From assembly GCA_028274465.1 (NCBI GenBank), contig CM051455.1, positions 128,685,462 to 128,749,461 of the forward strand: a stretch of DNA of 64,000 bases. Reading direction: 5' to 3'. This DNA is from Plantago ovata. Lineage: Eukaryota > Streptophyta > Magnoliopsida > Lamiales > Plantaginaceae. Made by a program: the position numbers and the translations under genes. The notes beneath the pieces were generated by a model that made no database searches, was not told the origin of the DNA, and worked only from the letters and a program-made list of their open reading frames with translations. This document shows, piece after piece, positions 31,970 through 48,099 of this stretch (position 1 is its first letter; each line of letters opens with the position of its first letter).

Positions 31970-34900
31970 TTATTGCATTTAAAAAATTATATTTTTATAT
32001 TTTATTATATTGTAGGTGAATTAAATAAATTAAAAGAAACATAATTTTTTTTTATATAAAAAATCAGATTTAGAGACGGATGAGCTTATCCGTCTCTAAA
32101 TTTAGAGACAGATAAGTTTATCCGTCGCTAAAGTGAAGAAACCATGGGTTGCCCGGTCAACGCTAAATTAGCGACGGATAAGTTTATCCGTCTCTATATT
32201 TAGAGACGGAACAGCTCATCCGTCACTTTTTGGATTAGCGAAGCCACTTTTCGCGACGTCCTATTTAGCGACGGACCGTCCGTCGCTAATGGTATATAGC
32301 GACGGATCGCTCCGTATAGCGACGGATGCCATCCGTCGCTAAATCCTATTTTTCTTGTAGTGCGATGGGGTTGCCTATGGAGAAGATAGATTGTTGTAGG
32401 GATTTGTGTATGATTTACTGGGGGGACGACAAAGATCTATTGGAATGCAAGTTCTGTGGTAAGGAGCGGTACATTCGTTACAAGGAGGGAGCTTCAAAGA
32501 AAAGACAGAAGAAGAATCTGACATACAAGCAGATGTTGTACTTCCCTATAGCACCCCGATTGAAGAGGTTGTATGCTTCTAGGGTGACTTCAGATAAGAT
32601 GCGTTGTCATGCCGAGATCGAGAGTGGTTCCAAATGAGGTTGGAAGAATGGATCATCCATCAGATTCACCGGCATGGACAGAGTTTGACAGAGTCCACAA
32701 GAGTTTCGCTACAGAGCCTAGAAATGTGCGATTGGGTCTTTGCACGGATGGCTTCAACCCGTTCGAAAGTGAAGGGAAATACTCTTTTTGGCCGGTGATG
32801 CTCACACCTTATAATCTCCCCCCCCCCCCCCCCGATGATTGCATGAAGTCACCATTCATGTTCTTGTCTGTATTGGTGCTAGGGCCAGACGATCCAAGTC
32901 AGAAGATCATCTTGCAGCCCCTTGTTAAGGAGCTACTAGAGTTGTGGGAGCATGGTATCCCAGCATATGATGTGTCCAAAAAGAAGAACTTCAGGTTGAG
33001 AGCAGCACTTCTATGGACCGTCAGTGATTTCCTGCGTACTCAATGCTTTCTGGAAGGAAGACATCTGGGAAACATGCTTGTACACATTGTTTGGAGGACA
33101 CTGATGCTTTTAGATTGACGGATAGCAGCAAGGAGTCTTGGTTTGACTGTCATAGGAGGTTTCTAGATCCAGAGCATGCTTGTAGAAGGAATAGATCAGA
33201 TTTCAAGAAGAATGAGGTTGTGACCAAAGACCCCCCTGAAAAGCTAACAGGGCATCAAATCCTGGCGAAGATTAACAGGCTTGGTCTGATGAAAATTACT
33301 GAATTAAGGTGGGATAAGCACAACTCTAGGATCAACAACACTTGTGGATGGAAGAAGAGGAGCATCTTCTGGGATTTGCCTTATTGGCCTATGCTACTTA
33401 TACGTCACAATCCAGATTTCATGCATGTTGAGAAGAACGTGTTTGAGAATGTCTTCAACACCATTTGTGTCATTCTTGGGAAGATCAAGGATACTGAAAA
33501 ATCTAGGTTGAATTTGATTCAATGGTGTAAAAGGCCGGAGTTGACCAATAAGACCTCTGATGGTAAGTGGCCGAGAGCATCCTACACAATTGACAAAGAT
33601 GGTAGGGATAGACTGTTTGAATGGGTGAAGACGGTTAATTTCCCTGATGGTTATGCTTCGAAATTTGGAAGGTGTGTGGATATGAACAAGGCCAAAATGT
33701 ATGGGATGAAGAGTCATGATTGTCATGTGTTCATGGAGCGCCTAATTCCCATTGCTTTTAGACATCTGTTGCCCACATCAGTCTGGGCCGCCCTCACCGA
33801 GCTGAGCTTATTCTTCAAGAGGTTATGCACGAGGGTTGTTCGCAAAGATGTCTTAGAAGAGATTGAGAGCAACATACCCGTGATTCTGTGCAAGCTAGAG
33901 CGTATCTTTCCACCTAGCTTCTTTGATTTTATGGAGCACTTGCCGGTTCACCTCCCAGCTGAAGCTTTGCTTGCTGGACCTGTCCAATACAGATGGATGT
34001 ATTCATTTGAGAGGTGAGTTGTTTGCAATCACCTACTTCAAAATTACATCCTAACTTTCATCAATTTTTTATATTAAAGGTGTATTAATTACAGGTACTT
34101 GGGGAAATTGAAGAGGTTTGTGAAGAATAAAGGCAAGCCTGAGGGTTCCATGGCCAATGCCTACTTGAGAGAGGAAACTGCAATCTTATGCTCCTATTTC
34201 TTTGATGATGGCATACGCACACGGGCAAATCGGTCTGCTAGAAACGCAACACATATGCTGTCGAAGTGGATGATAATGTTGTATTTGACATTTTCAGGGT
34301 CTCAGGGAGACCTTTGGGTGAGGAAAACAGTATATGGTTGGAACCCAAAGAGTTCAACGCAGCACATTATTGGGTACTGAACAATTGTCCTGAAGTTGAT
34401 CCATATATGCAGGAATTCATGCGGTTAGTTCCTGGGTTTTCAATTCTTGAATTATAAAATTCTATTCCAAATATAATATATAGTGTTAAGTTTCATGATC
34501 TAACCCGTCCACATGCAACCAATTCTCGGAGAAATGTGTGGAAGAGAACCCAATTATAGCGGATGACACCATAGCTCATATGTTTGATGAAATGGTGCAT
34601 GAGGAATTCCCTCCTTGGTTTCGTGATCATATGCGAGATCCTGCCAACCGAGTGAACAACCTATACATAAATGCTCTAGCAGAAGGGCCAGTTAGCAGAA
34701 AGGTATCAACCTTTTCTGGCTACATTGTCAATGGACTTAGGTTTCACACGATTGATTCCGGTAATAAGGCCATGAGTACACACAACTCTGGAGTGTCTGT
34801 GGCCGGGAGAGAGCTAGGATGGAGTGAGACGTATGAGTTCTATGGGAAACTCAAGCGTGTGGTGAGACTTGAATATCCCGGAGTGCCAATGAAGAGGACA

Positions 34901-36252
34901 TGTCTGTTTCAGGTTGATTGGTATGATCCATCTGCAACTGGTACCAAGATTAATGCGAAATACCAATTGGTGGACATCAACTTGAAGAGGAAGTACATGG
35001 GGTATGAACCATTTATCTTGGCTACTCAAGCACGCCAAGTGGTGTATATTCTCTATCCAAGCTATAGAAGAAGTCAACCAGAATGGGTAGCTGTTGTATC
35101 TATAAATCCACGTGCTAGAGTGGACTGCCTAGAGCAGGAGGATTCAATCACCAACTCTTACCAAGAAGATGATGTTGATGAACAAGCAAAGGAACCAGTA
35201 CATGGTACAAAAGAAGTCATACGTCTTCATGAAGATCAGTATGTGGACTTAGCCGCAAGAGAAGGAGTAGAGGGTATGTTGGTATATGTTAGATGTAGTA
35301 TATATGTATATGGGAAAGTCAGTTCCTTAATTAGCTTCCAACTTAAAATTTGCCTTCTCTAGCTATTATGTGAATTTTTGTGCAAGTTTTTTATGCAATT
35401 ACACTAACACATGTTATTTTTTCTATGTTGTCATGCATATATTGGAGGTGGAGGAAGGAGCCTAATCTCAAGAGTTTTTACAAGTGCTTTGAGTTTTTGG
35501 GGTATGTTATCTTTTCCTTTTGTCTAGCTATCCTTATCTTCGAAACTTATCATTTACATTTCTCCATTTTGCAATATAGGCTATATTCATGAACTTGATG
35601 GACGGGAAGGATCAACAAATGGGGGCACTTGTACCTTTAGGTTGACATTGTCAAATTCAAACTTATATATTGCTTTTTGTATATTATATGTTCAACATTG
35701 GTTCAACCTTTATGTACGTACATTCGGTTTGTAATGGAATCACGAATTGGATTATTATGAATAAATTTTTATATATATTCGGTTCATTTTGTGTTTATAT
35801 GTGTATTAAAACTGCTAGAATTCTGGAAAACTGGCTCCGAATTGGAGCAGATTCCATTTTCCTTCTGGCAGGTTTTAGCCACGGATAGAACTCTATCCGT
35901 GGCTAAAAGTACCAACGGATATCATCTATCCGTAAACCTGTACATCTGGCTTTTTTTTAAAAATAATATGAGGTGTCACGGTTAATAATTTATCCGTGAC
36001 TCGTTATTGCCACTGATTGGTTTTAACCGTGGCATAACCCGGAGCCCAGTCAAGCCACTATCCGTCGCTAATATCTCGATCCGTGGCCTATATGTAGCCA
36101 CGGATATTTATCCGTTGCTATTAGGCTGCTACGTCAAGTTTAGCGACGAGCTTATTAGCAACGGATCGATCTGTGGCTACGCCCTTTTAGCCACGTTTCG
36201 GCCTCTGTAGCCACGGATCTATCCGTGGCTAAAAGACAAATTTCTTGTAGTG

Positions 36253-37376
36253 TATATTGATGAAATAAAAATTCGTTGGGTGAGATACCCTACCCATCTC
36301 ATCCACCCCACCCCCAACTGCTTATATGATTTTTGCACATGTTCCATTTTCAATTGGAAATAATACTTTACTTGACCGTGGGGATTGGGTACCCTACCTA
36401 CTCACCTCAGTACTCCTACTAAAAAAATTTAAAATTATGAAAAATATGTTGACGCGCGCAAAGATATATAATTTGTTATTTTTTATTTTTTTTGTAATTT
36501 TTGTTGGGTGTGGTGGGTGGGTGGGTTGTAGGGTCCCATACTGCCCGCCCCACCATATAGGTGAAAAGACTTATATGTCCTCGAAACAGATGAGCATAAT
36601 GGTAATGCAAATAAGAAAAAATAACATATTTTTTTGGGGTGGAAAAAAATATATGTCCCTCAAAAAAGAGAAAATAATGCTAATGTAAATAAAGAAATAG
36701 AAAAGAAAACAAAATTTGGAAGGGGGTGGGCGGGGTACCCAACCCCCAAAATTTTTATGACCATAGAAGAATGTAAAGTCTTTTTTATTTTTTATTGTTT
36801 TTCAATTTGTATTTATAGTGTAAATTAAGGTAATGGATGTGGGTCAAGTTCCATCACCTGCACGGCCGCACCCCCGTTTTTAATGGGTGTGCACCCATTG
36901 GGTGGCAAGTCGGCTCAGGTGACGACCATTTACAAGCCTATTTGAGAATGTTTGAATATAAAAGAAATAAACTTGAATAGTTTAATGTAGATAAGATTAC
37001 ATGTACCTCATAATGTCTATATATTTTTTTTCCTTCATGTGCAACCCAATTGAGAACTTGAACATAGCTTCAATGTTTACATCAAATGGCAAAATAGTGT
37101 TGATGTTAACACGCAGTAAGCTGCCACAAAATAATAGCATTCAAATAGGTGGAAAGATCCCAATGTTGTTCCTAAAAATTCACTTTGTATGTTACAATCC
37201 AACATGTTGCACGTTAGAAGAGGACAATGATTTCTCAAGTTATAACCAGAGACCAGGTATCATGATGATACAAAAGGTATAATAAACTTGATCCATTGTT
37301 TTGAACATGGTTATTGATATCATACAATTAATAGGTACGTACATAATTTTTGTTAATGAGAGAGTATAATTTTTTA
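36253..37376. other. intergenic, low-complexity G/C and T runs
   Basis: Contains gggtgggtgggt-like and polyT tracts and several short frames without recognisable domains. I see no gene. Confidence 0.4.
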
Positions 37377-37900
37377 CTCTGGGATGCTTTCCTTATGGAG
37401 GCTTCTTTGGGGCTTGATTGAGGCTTAAAACCCCAATTAATTCTAAAAATGCCTCCAATGGGGGCTATAAAGAGGCTACTTTCATGGGCTACTAATTAGT
37501 ATTCCCAATTTAAGCCCTAAATATGGGACCCACAAGGAAAAACAACTACATTAGAAGGATTAATGTGGGTCCCATAAATAAAAAAGCAACTTAAGTTCCA
37601 AATCATTGGAGACTTCATTTGGAAGTGGATTTTTTGGGACTTATATGCTTTTTTTTTTTTAAACGACCAAATTTTATATATATTAATTTAGAAAATAGCA
37701 TAAGAAATGCTACATGTACAACACCAGATCTAGACCAACAAGCACCATAACCCGAAAGCCCCTAAATCAAAATCCGGAACCAACACCTAAACCCCTGAAA
37801 CTGAACTCACTAGAATCAGAACCTCCTATCGCACTGATTTTAATTAGGGGGCTTATATGTTAAAAGCCTCCTAATTAAGTCCCAATTATAAGGAATGCTC
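37377..37900. mobile_element. Tourist-like MITE with nested retroposon
   Basis: The ends CTCTGGGATGCTTTCCTTAT and ATAAGGAATGCTC are imperfect inverted repeats, flanked by TTA (37,374-37,376 and 37,901-37,903). GGAGGC and GGGGCTT words repeat in both orientations inside. The element is split by an insertion at 37,648-37,851. Confidence 0.55.
37648..37851 (-). mobile_element. poly(A)-tailed retroposon fragment (minus orientation)
   Basis: The insertion begins with a T-run and is bounded by the 8-bp direct repeat CTTATATG (37,640-37,647 and 37,852-37,859). A T-run at the left with a target-site duplication is what a reverse-oriented LINE or SINE copy looks like. The ~190-bp body has no coding sequence that I recognise. 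Confidence 0.6.
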
Positions 37901-38630
37901 TTAGTTTTAACACGAGTAAATATAAAGTGCACGTACACACTTCTTTAATTTATAGAATTTGTATATCAATTAGAGAGTGATTATTAGCAATTTTGACTCG
38001 ATCCATCGATTAGGAATTATAGCTAACATTTATTTGTCATGTTTACTCTTACAAAATATCCTATTAAAATCTAAGATTTTGAAAACTAACATGGGGACTA
38101 GGGAGTCATATTTAGTTAGAATCTTCTTGTTTAGTAAAATGTCTTGACTTGGATTTTACTATCTGGATTGGATATATATTAATTGTTTAAAATCTTTGTC
38201 TAGAATTACTTACTTTTATTAACCAAAGTAATTTTATAAGCTTGGAGTAAATATTGTGATGAAAAAAATTAGGAAAAGTTATTGTTATCCACAAAACGAT
38301 TTAGCGGGAGAATATCCCAACAGAAAAAATGTACGGTTATTTCGGTCCTTTCGATTATTTAGGCCAAAACGCAAATTTTAAACTCCTAAAAATAAAAATA
38401 TATAATATATACACACCATCTAGGTCGAGAAAGAGAGAGAAAACCGAGCGAAGAAATATATAAAACTGAAAAGCGAAAAAGCTTAGACTCATTTTACATT
38501 ATTATAGAAAAAAAAGAAGAAAAAAAAAAAAAGAAAAAAGAAAAAAAAAAAGAAAGAAAGCACACCAGGACGCACAAAAGATATTTTCACGCTCTCTTCT
38601 CCTCTGATCGCTCATCTTCTTCTTCCCAAA

Positions 38631-38640
38631 ATTAGGGTTT
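38631..38640 (+). promoter_or_regulatory. telo-box in the helicase gene leader
   Basis: ATTAGGGTTT lies in the transcribed leader upstream of a likely 5' UTR intron (donor-like ccg|gtatct near 38,650). Telo-boxes (AAACCCTAA) are typical of plant genes for translation and RNA metabolism. Confidence 0.5.
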
Positions 38641-39059
38641 CTATCTCCGGTATCTCCATTTACCTTTGTACGTTTCGCGCTATTTCTCTTCCGATCCATT
38701 TCTATTGCTTTGTTTATGTAATTCTACTTGCTTGCTTTGTTTGTTGTTGTTGTTGTGGAGAAATTTCATTTTGCTTGCTTGCTTTGTTAATTGTTGCTGC
38801 ATTTATTTGTTTTCTGCTTCGTTGTAGCTTAATGGAATGTATGAGTTGAATTACGGAAGTAAAATTGATCTTCGGCATGTGTTTGCTATGCGGATAATTA
38901 ATTGGTTGATCCTTTTGTGATTGAGTTGTTTTTTGTTGTTTGAAGGTTTGATGGTGACGCAATTTTGGATTAAATATTGAAGGTCTTTCAGTTTGGAGGA
39001 GTTGAGGTGCTCTTTTGATAGGAAGTAGGTGTAGGTTGGAGATTGTGTTTTAAGCAAGT

Positions 39060-43625
<4,566 letters not shown>

Positions 43626-45720
43626 CAGCTCAATCTTTTCTGCACTTGACCAATGCAAGTAATTAGGGGTAACCGCATGTTTATTGATGAAACGCTTAGA
43701 CTTGTCTAGTTTTTATCCTTTTATTTTCTGGTTCTGTTCTGGTGTGGGGATGGCTGTGGTATGGTTATATATGTGATCTGAGATGTGGTGTGCTGGCTGG
43801 TTTGGGGAAAGTAACCATTGATATTTGGTTCACTTCCTCAGGGTTTGGGAAATAACAAGTGATGTTTAGCCTACTTTCTCATGTTTCTTTTAGCCTACTA
43901 GTTCTATGCTTCTACGTTGTTCGAGTTGGTTGCTTGTAAAGTTCCATGGGTGGGTAGAAATTGTGTTGGTGCCAGCATTCTAGTTGTACATCTCATAGGT
44001 GCTATTCTTTTCGTACCGTTGGCTGGTTGTATATTCCTTCTGCAGATACCCCCTTAATCAACAATATGTTTTAGTTTTGACTTTTATCGATCTTGTAATT
44101 ATCCGAGATGCAGTTTCTTTCCTGTCTTTTGTTCTTTACTTTGTTTTAGCATCTACTATAAATGTTTCTACGGTAGTTTGAAGTATACTAGACATGGATC
44201 AAAAGAGGTTTCATAATTTAGAATTTCTTCCTCGACTGTACTTGAACGGCTGAGGCCGCTTGCGTTCTGCAATTCTGCATTTCTCGTCTCCGTATTGTGT
44301 TTATACCAAAAGAGTAGTTCCGTGTTATGGTAACTTTTTGATCATGGTCCATTGTTAGATATGTAGACGCTGATACTTTTCGTTAGTAGGCCCTTCCTGT
44401 ATTAAATTACCGGTGGATTAGTTGCAGGACATTTGTCATTTGGTCTGTGTGAATCATTAGTGTTCCAAATCCATACCTTATTGATGGAGTATTTGTTAAT
44501 TTATAACAAACTAACAATGACATATTTGACAGGATCATTATTAGACGTTTTTAAGTTCTTGTTTTGCTTTCCCACCAGTTTGCTTTACACATTTGAATTG
44601 GTTTAGATCGTTATTCGTTCCTAAATTGTGGTGTGTTACTTGGTCATATCAGTTAAACCTCACTATATTTGATCGAGCTGATAATCTGTGCAATAGTGTG
44701 GGACGGAATCCTTAATCACTTGTTCGAAACAGACCCAGTTATGCTGATTTTGGACCACCCTTGTGTTGAAATTGAATGGTTACCTGGCGTCATCCCTTAA
44801 CTCAGCTGTTAACCAACCTGACTAGGCCGGTATTTTCGTATTTGATTCCAATGTGACAGTGTTTTCTTAATTACATGACTGGCTTTTCCAGGTCCTACCG
44901 TGGTGACTCATATTTGAAGTGAATTCTGATGTGATGTATGTGTTCTAGAAGTATATTGTTACCATAATTGGATTTAAGCATATGGCTATTTATGCACTGA
45001 AACGGAGTTGTTGGCTAATTGCACACTAAGCACACTAAAGTTGAGGTTTCCAGTCAACTTGTCATCATCTCTTACACATCATCTCCGCTTAGTGGAAATC
45101 TACCCGAAATACACATTGTACGTTCTCATATTATGCTTACTTTCACGCCCTGCAACAATATCATGTCCGCTCCGGTTGGAGAGGTGGAGCCAGGATTTGA
45201 AACTATCTAAAGGCTTCTGCTCCCATAAGGTAGAAAATATTTTAATGGGTCTTGCAATGACATTGAATATGTCAAAATATGATTAGTACAAGTAACAATC
45301 TTGAAAGAAATATAGACAAAGAAGTACAAAGAGACCGGAATCAAAGTTGACTTATAAATGCTGGCCTTAATCTTGCAGTTTCAAGATTAGCAAAGGCCAC
45401 AAAATGTCTCTTTTAGGCTTCTAGCTAGCTAGTGCTCAAAGAAAGATTAGTGAGACGTACAAGCAGAACAGTCTATGTACAAAATTGTCAAAGTTTAATA
45501 TGTGGAGTGGTTTAACGAAAACTATTACATGCGTCACCATGTGTGTATTTAAAAAAGAAAACCGAAGATAAAGTTAATAGAATTTAGAATAAATAAACTT
45601 AATCCAACGGGTAAGCTCAATGGTGATGACTGATGAGGCCGTATTTTTTATTTTTTAAAAATTGTATTCCTTATTTTGTGAATTTGCCATCACTCTGCGA
45701 TATTTACAATGATTTTTCCC
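43626..45720. other. 3' UTR and intergenic sequence downstream of the helicase gene
   Basis: The first few hundred bases are T-rich and probably 3' UTR. The rest shows no gene or repeat that I can classify. Confidence 0.4.
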
Positions 45721-45721
45721 A

Positions 45722-46011
45722 GTCTTGATTGATCATGCATACGTACCTCTTCAAAGTCAATGTTATGGGCTTAAACTTGCTCAGCAGCTGCAGATTAGTA
45801 AGCTATGCATTGAAACTGACTCTCAAATCATTTATAATGCTTGTACCAGATGGAGTTTGCTACCAGAGTTGCAGCACCAGAAGTACTCAGCATGCCAGAC
45901 CAGTTTTTGGATTGCATGTGGTTTTTGGTTTATCGGAAAGTCAATCAAGTTACGGACGTTTTGGCCAAACATGGAAGCGAAGAAATGACAGGGAAAGTGC
46001 AAGCTTTGCTC
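45722..46011 (+). pseudogene. RNase H-like domain fragment of a LINE
   Basis: One frame reads GLKLAQQLQISKLCIETDSQ, the RVT_3-type RNase H core of plant L1 elements. After frame changes another reads WFLVYRKVNQVTDVLAKHGS, the end of the same domain (usually HVYREGNQVADALAKxG). So this is a decayed 3' coding end. It continues into the LINE 3' tail on the far side of the copia insertion (47,746-47,987). Confidence 0.7.
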
Positions 46012-46159
46012 TGTTAGATTATACTAGTATATATCTCGTGTAATATTCGTAAATATAGAGATGTATATCGGTCCTAAATTATAGGCTAGAATCGTGGATC
46101 TTGTATTGTATTTATACCCCTTTCCAGTGAATGAGAAAGCAAGGATTCATATTCTATTA
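46012..46159 (+). mobile_element. 5' LTR of a Ty1/copia element
   Basis: 148 bp starting TGTTAGATTATACTAGTATA and ending TTCTATTA, nearly identical to 47,600-47,745 (differences include a 2-bp TA indel). It is followed immediately by a primer-binding site TGGTATCAGAGC. Confidence 0.93.
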
Positions 46160-46171
46160 TGGTATCAGAGC
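46160..46171 (+). other. primer-binding site for tRNA-iMet
   Basis: TGGTATCAGAGC directly after the 5' LTR is complementary to the 3' end of plant initiator methionine tRNA, the usual copia primer. Confidence 0.9.
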
Positions 46172-46965
46172 AATACTCAAAACCAAACGTATAGTAGCCG
46201 GTTTCACAACAGGGCTAAAGGTCTCACCACAATCAATACCAACTTGTTGAGTTTTGCCATCACCTACAAGACGAGCTTTATAGCGCTGAAAAGAACCATC
46301 AGACTTAATCTTATGGGTAAAAATCCACATAGACCGAATTATATTAGCACCCGGTGGACGAGGAATCAATTCCCACGTCTCATTTTTAATAAGAGCATTA
46401 AACACATCAGTCATGGCCAGTTTCCAATTAGGATCACGAAGTGCCTCTACTGGGTTACGGGGAAGGGGAGATGAAGGAACCGTAACCGTAAGAGCAGAAG
46501 GATCAAAAATGGATTTGGGAAGGTGAATATTATGTTGACTACGAGTAACGGGGCGGTGGGGAGGATGAATGGTGTACCGAGTGGTACGAGGAGGAGAATG
46601 TGGTGTGTCGGCTATAGGACACGGTATAGGAGCAATGGTACGAGGAGAGGACAGAGGCTGGGCCGTGAGGGCCGGGGAAGAGGAGGCAGACGACACGGGA
46701 AAGGCTGGGGAGTTTGGGGTAGGGACTGGGGCAGGGGCCGAGAGGGCCTGTGTACTGACCTGGGGAGGTGCCGGCAGGGCCTGGGGGCTGGCCTGGTCAC
46801 TGGCCTGGGCACCAGCCGGGGCGCGTGCCTGGGCACTGGCCGGGGCAGGTGCCGAGAGTGAATGGGCACTGGCCGGGCGGGGGGACTGAGGGGCTGGGTT
46901 GTCCTGGGCGCTGGGTGAGCCAGGCCGGGACGGAGGAGCCCTGGCATAGCCGGGCAAGAGGAACG
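46170..46965 (-). pseudogene. inverted copia pol segment (linker and N-terminal RT)
   Basis: Open on the minus strand through the RVT_2 start ([12 protein letters not shown] to [15 protein letters not shown]), preceded by a low-complexity Pro/Ala/Ser linker as found between integrase and RT in copia polyproteins. It stops before the catalytic YVDD region. The orientation is opposite to LTR, PBS and RNase H. Confidence 0.85.
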
Positions 46966-47605
46966 GGACGATATCTCTTATGCGGTTCAGCAAGTGTGCC
47001 TTCACATGCATGATCCTCGGACTGACCATATGGAAGCACTCAAGCGGATTCTCCGTTATGTTCAAGGTACTCTTTCCCTTGGCTTACATCTTTATGCATC
47101 TTCTGTTAGTGATTTGGTTGCGTATACGGATGCGGATTGGGCTGGTTGCCCTGACACTCGGCGTTCCACTTCGGGTTATTGTGTTTTCCTTGGTGATAAT
47201 CTCATCTCTTGGTCCGCCAAACGCCAACCCACGTTGTCCCGTTCGAGTGCTGAAGCTGAGTATCGTGGGGTTGCTAACGTGGTGGCTGAGTCTTGCTGGC
47301 TTCGCAATTTGATGCTTGAACTGTTGTGTCCTATCCATAAGGCTACCTTGGTCTATTGTGATAATGTTAGCGCTATTTATCTCACGGGCAATCCTGTACA
47401 GCATCAGCGTACTAAACATATTGAAATTGACATTCACTTTGTTCGTGAGAAAGTTGCTAGGGGTGAAGTTCGTGTTCTTCATGTCCCATCGCGTTATCAA
47501 ATTGCTGATATCTTCACCAAGGGCCTCCCGTTGGTATTGTTTGACGACTTTCATTCCAGTCTCAACATTCGTGAGCCTCCCGTTTCGACTGCGGGGGAGT
47601 GTTAG
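46966..47605 (+). pseudogene. copia RT C-terminus and RNase H domain fragment
   Basis: Open from [17 protein letters not shown] through [13 protein letters not shown], the RNase H residues YTDADWAGCPDTRRSTSGY, SRSSAEAEYR, YCDNVSAIYL, RTKHIEIDIHFVRE and ADIFTKGLP. This is the canonical 3' end of copia pol in the sense orientation, running up to the polypurine tract. Confidence 0.9.
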
Positions 47606-47745
47606 ATTATACTAGTATATATCTTGTGTAATATTCGTAAATATAGAGATGTATATCGGTCCTAAATTATAGGCTAGAATCGTGGATCTTGTATTGTATT
47701 TACCCCTTTCCAGTGAATGAGAAAGCAAGGATTCATATTCTATTA
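47600..47745 (+). mobile_element. 3' LTR of the Ty1/copia element
   Basis: 146 bp, near-identical partner of the 5' LTR, preceded by polypurine GCGGGGGAG and followed by the TGCTC duplication. Confidence 0.93.
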
Positions 47746-47990
47746 TGCTCAAGTACCAGTGCGTCACAAGTGGTGGTGTATTTACTAGTTTAGATGCTCA
47801 CCATGTGAGTACCTTTCATGTGTGGCATATGTGTCTAAATTGGTCTTCAAATTGTAAATAATGATCTTACGATGTCTTACCCTCGTGTAGTGAAGTCTCT
47901 TAGGCCGGGGTAGAGACTTGGTTCTGTTTTTGTAATCTGTAATCCTTGTTATGGTTTAATGCAGTTTTCTTTCGAAAAAAAAAAAGTCAA
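47746..47990 (+). mobile_element. LINE 3' UTR and poly(A) tail, split from its coding end
   Basis: After the copia duplication the sequence ends gttatggtttaatgcag, then ttttctttcg and A11, the usual 3' terminus of plant L1 LINEs. Together with 45,722-46,011 it is one LINE interrupted by the copia element. Confidence 0.65.
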
Positions 47991-48099
47991 TGTGAGGAAA
48001 TGGCTCAATTTTTTAAAATAATATTATTTTTTTTATAATTTTTTTTAATAGTCGAACCATTACAAAGCTAGTAATAAACTATAAATAATTCCGCACTTG

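Larger units (their letters stand above)
30107..32362 (+). mobile_element. nested non-autonomous CACTA carrying captured host sequence
   Basis: Starts CACTACAAGAAAA and ends TTTTTCTTGTAGTG, flanked by a perfect 3-bp duplication CGA (30,104-30,106 and 32,363-32,365). Both ends have dense GCGACGGAT/ATCCGTCGC arrays (30,140-30,425 and 32,070-32,340). Removing it with one CGA puts the flanking transposase reading frame back in register (KMKT joined to MGLPMEK), so it inserted into the older element's TNP2 gene. The interior encodes no transposase. It has a CT-rich leader-like segment with a GT donor (about 30,480-30,613), a PRPP-synthetase exon and a tRNA-Pro-like sequence. Confidence 0.92.
29388..35273 (+). 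pseudogene. TNP2-type CACTA transposase, broken
   Basis: Domains follow the usual order. There is a transposase-associated N-terminus (MIRCPCTKAKCQN near 29,512, HLLRNGFVPKYEIWTSHGE), then the TNP2 core (IDCCRDLCMIYW, CKFCGKERY, YNLPP, GKHACTHCLEDTDAF, RHNPDFMHVEKNVFENVF). DUF4218 follows (FFDFMEHLPVHLPAEA, GPVQYRWMYSFERYLGKLK), with an intron at 34,014-34,094 inside it, and then DUF4216 (VNGLRFHTIDSGNK, LFQVDWYD). The frame is broken by an extra G in the G-run at 29,453-29,459, an indel near 32,615, a single-base loss near 33,030 and an indel near 34,260. It is also split by the nested CACTA. A 16-C run at 32,818-32,833 sits inside the coding region. The protein cannot be functional as it stands. 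Confidence 0.9.
28412..36252 (+). mobile_element. CACTA (En/Spm) DNA transposon, decayed autonomous type
   Basis: Left end CACTACAAGAA (28,412) and right end TTCTTGTAGTG (to 36,252) are the CACTA terminal inverted repeats. Subterminal regions at both ends carry many copies of short GCCACGGAT/ATCCGTGGC and GCGACGGATA-type motifs in both orientations, the usual transposase-binding arrays. It encodes a TNP2-type transposase on the plus strand and is interrupted by a second CACTA at 30,107-32,362. The flanking triplets are TGT and TAT, so the expected 3-bp duplication is imperfect, consistent with age. The size excluding the nested insert is about 5.6 kb. Confidence 0.88.
46012..47745 (+). mobile_element. 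rearranged non-autonomous Ty1/copia retrotransposon
   Basis: Complete LTR-to-LTR element of 1,734 bp with target-site duplication TGCTC (46,007-46,011 and 47,746-47,750). The PBS TGGTATCAGAGC (46,160) is complementary to initiator tRNA-Met, and a polypurine tract GCGGGGGAG lies just before the 3' LTR. The first half of the interior (about 46,170-46,965) is a reverse-complemented piece of pol: on the minus strand it reads a Pro/Ser/Ala-rich linker, then the start of the RT domain ([48 protein letters not shown]). The second half, in plus sense, is the RT end and RNase H. Gag, protease, integrase and the catalytic RT core are missing. The LTRs are almost identical, so insertion is recent. Confidence 0.9.

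Noticed and set aside
37001..37282. 93-codon open frame
   Set aside because: No known domain and AT-rich composition; probably chance.
46523..46947. Plus-strand Gly/Arg-rich open frames of about 110 codons
   Set aside because: They are the antisense of the Pro/Ala/Ser-rich linker of the inverted copia pol segment, so they are low-complexity shadows.
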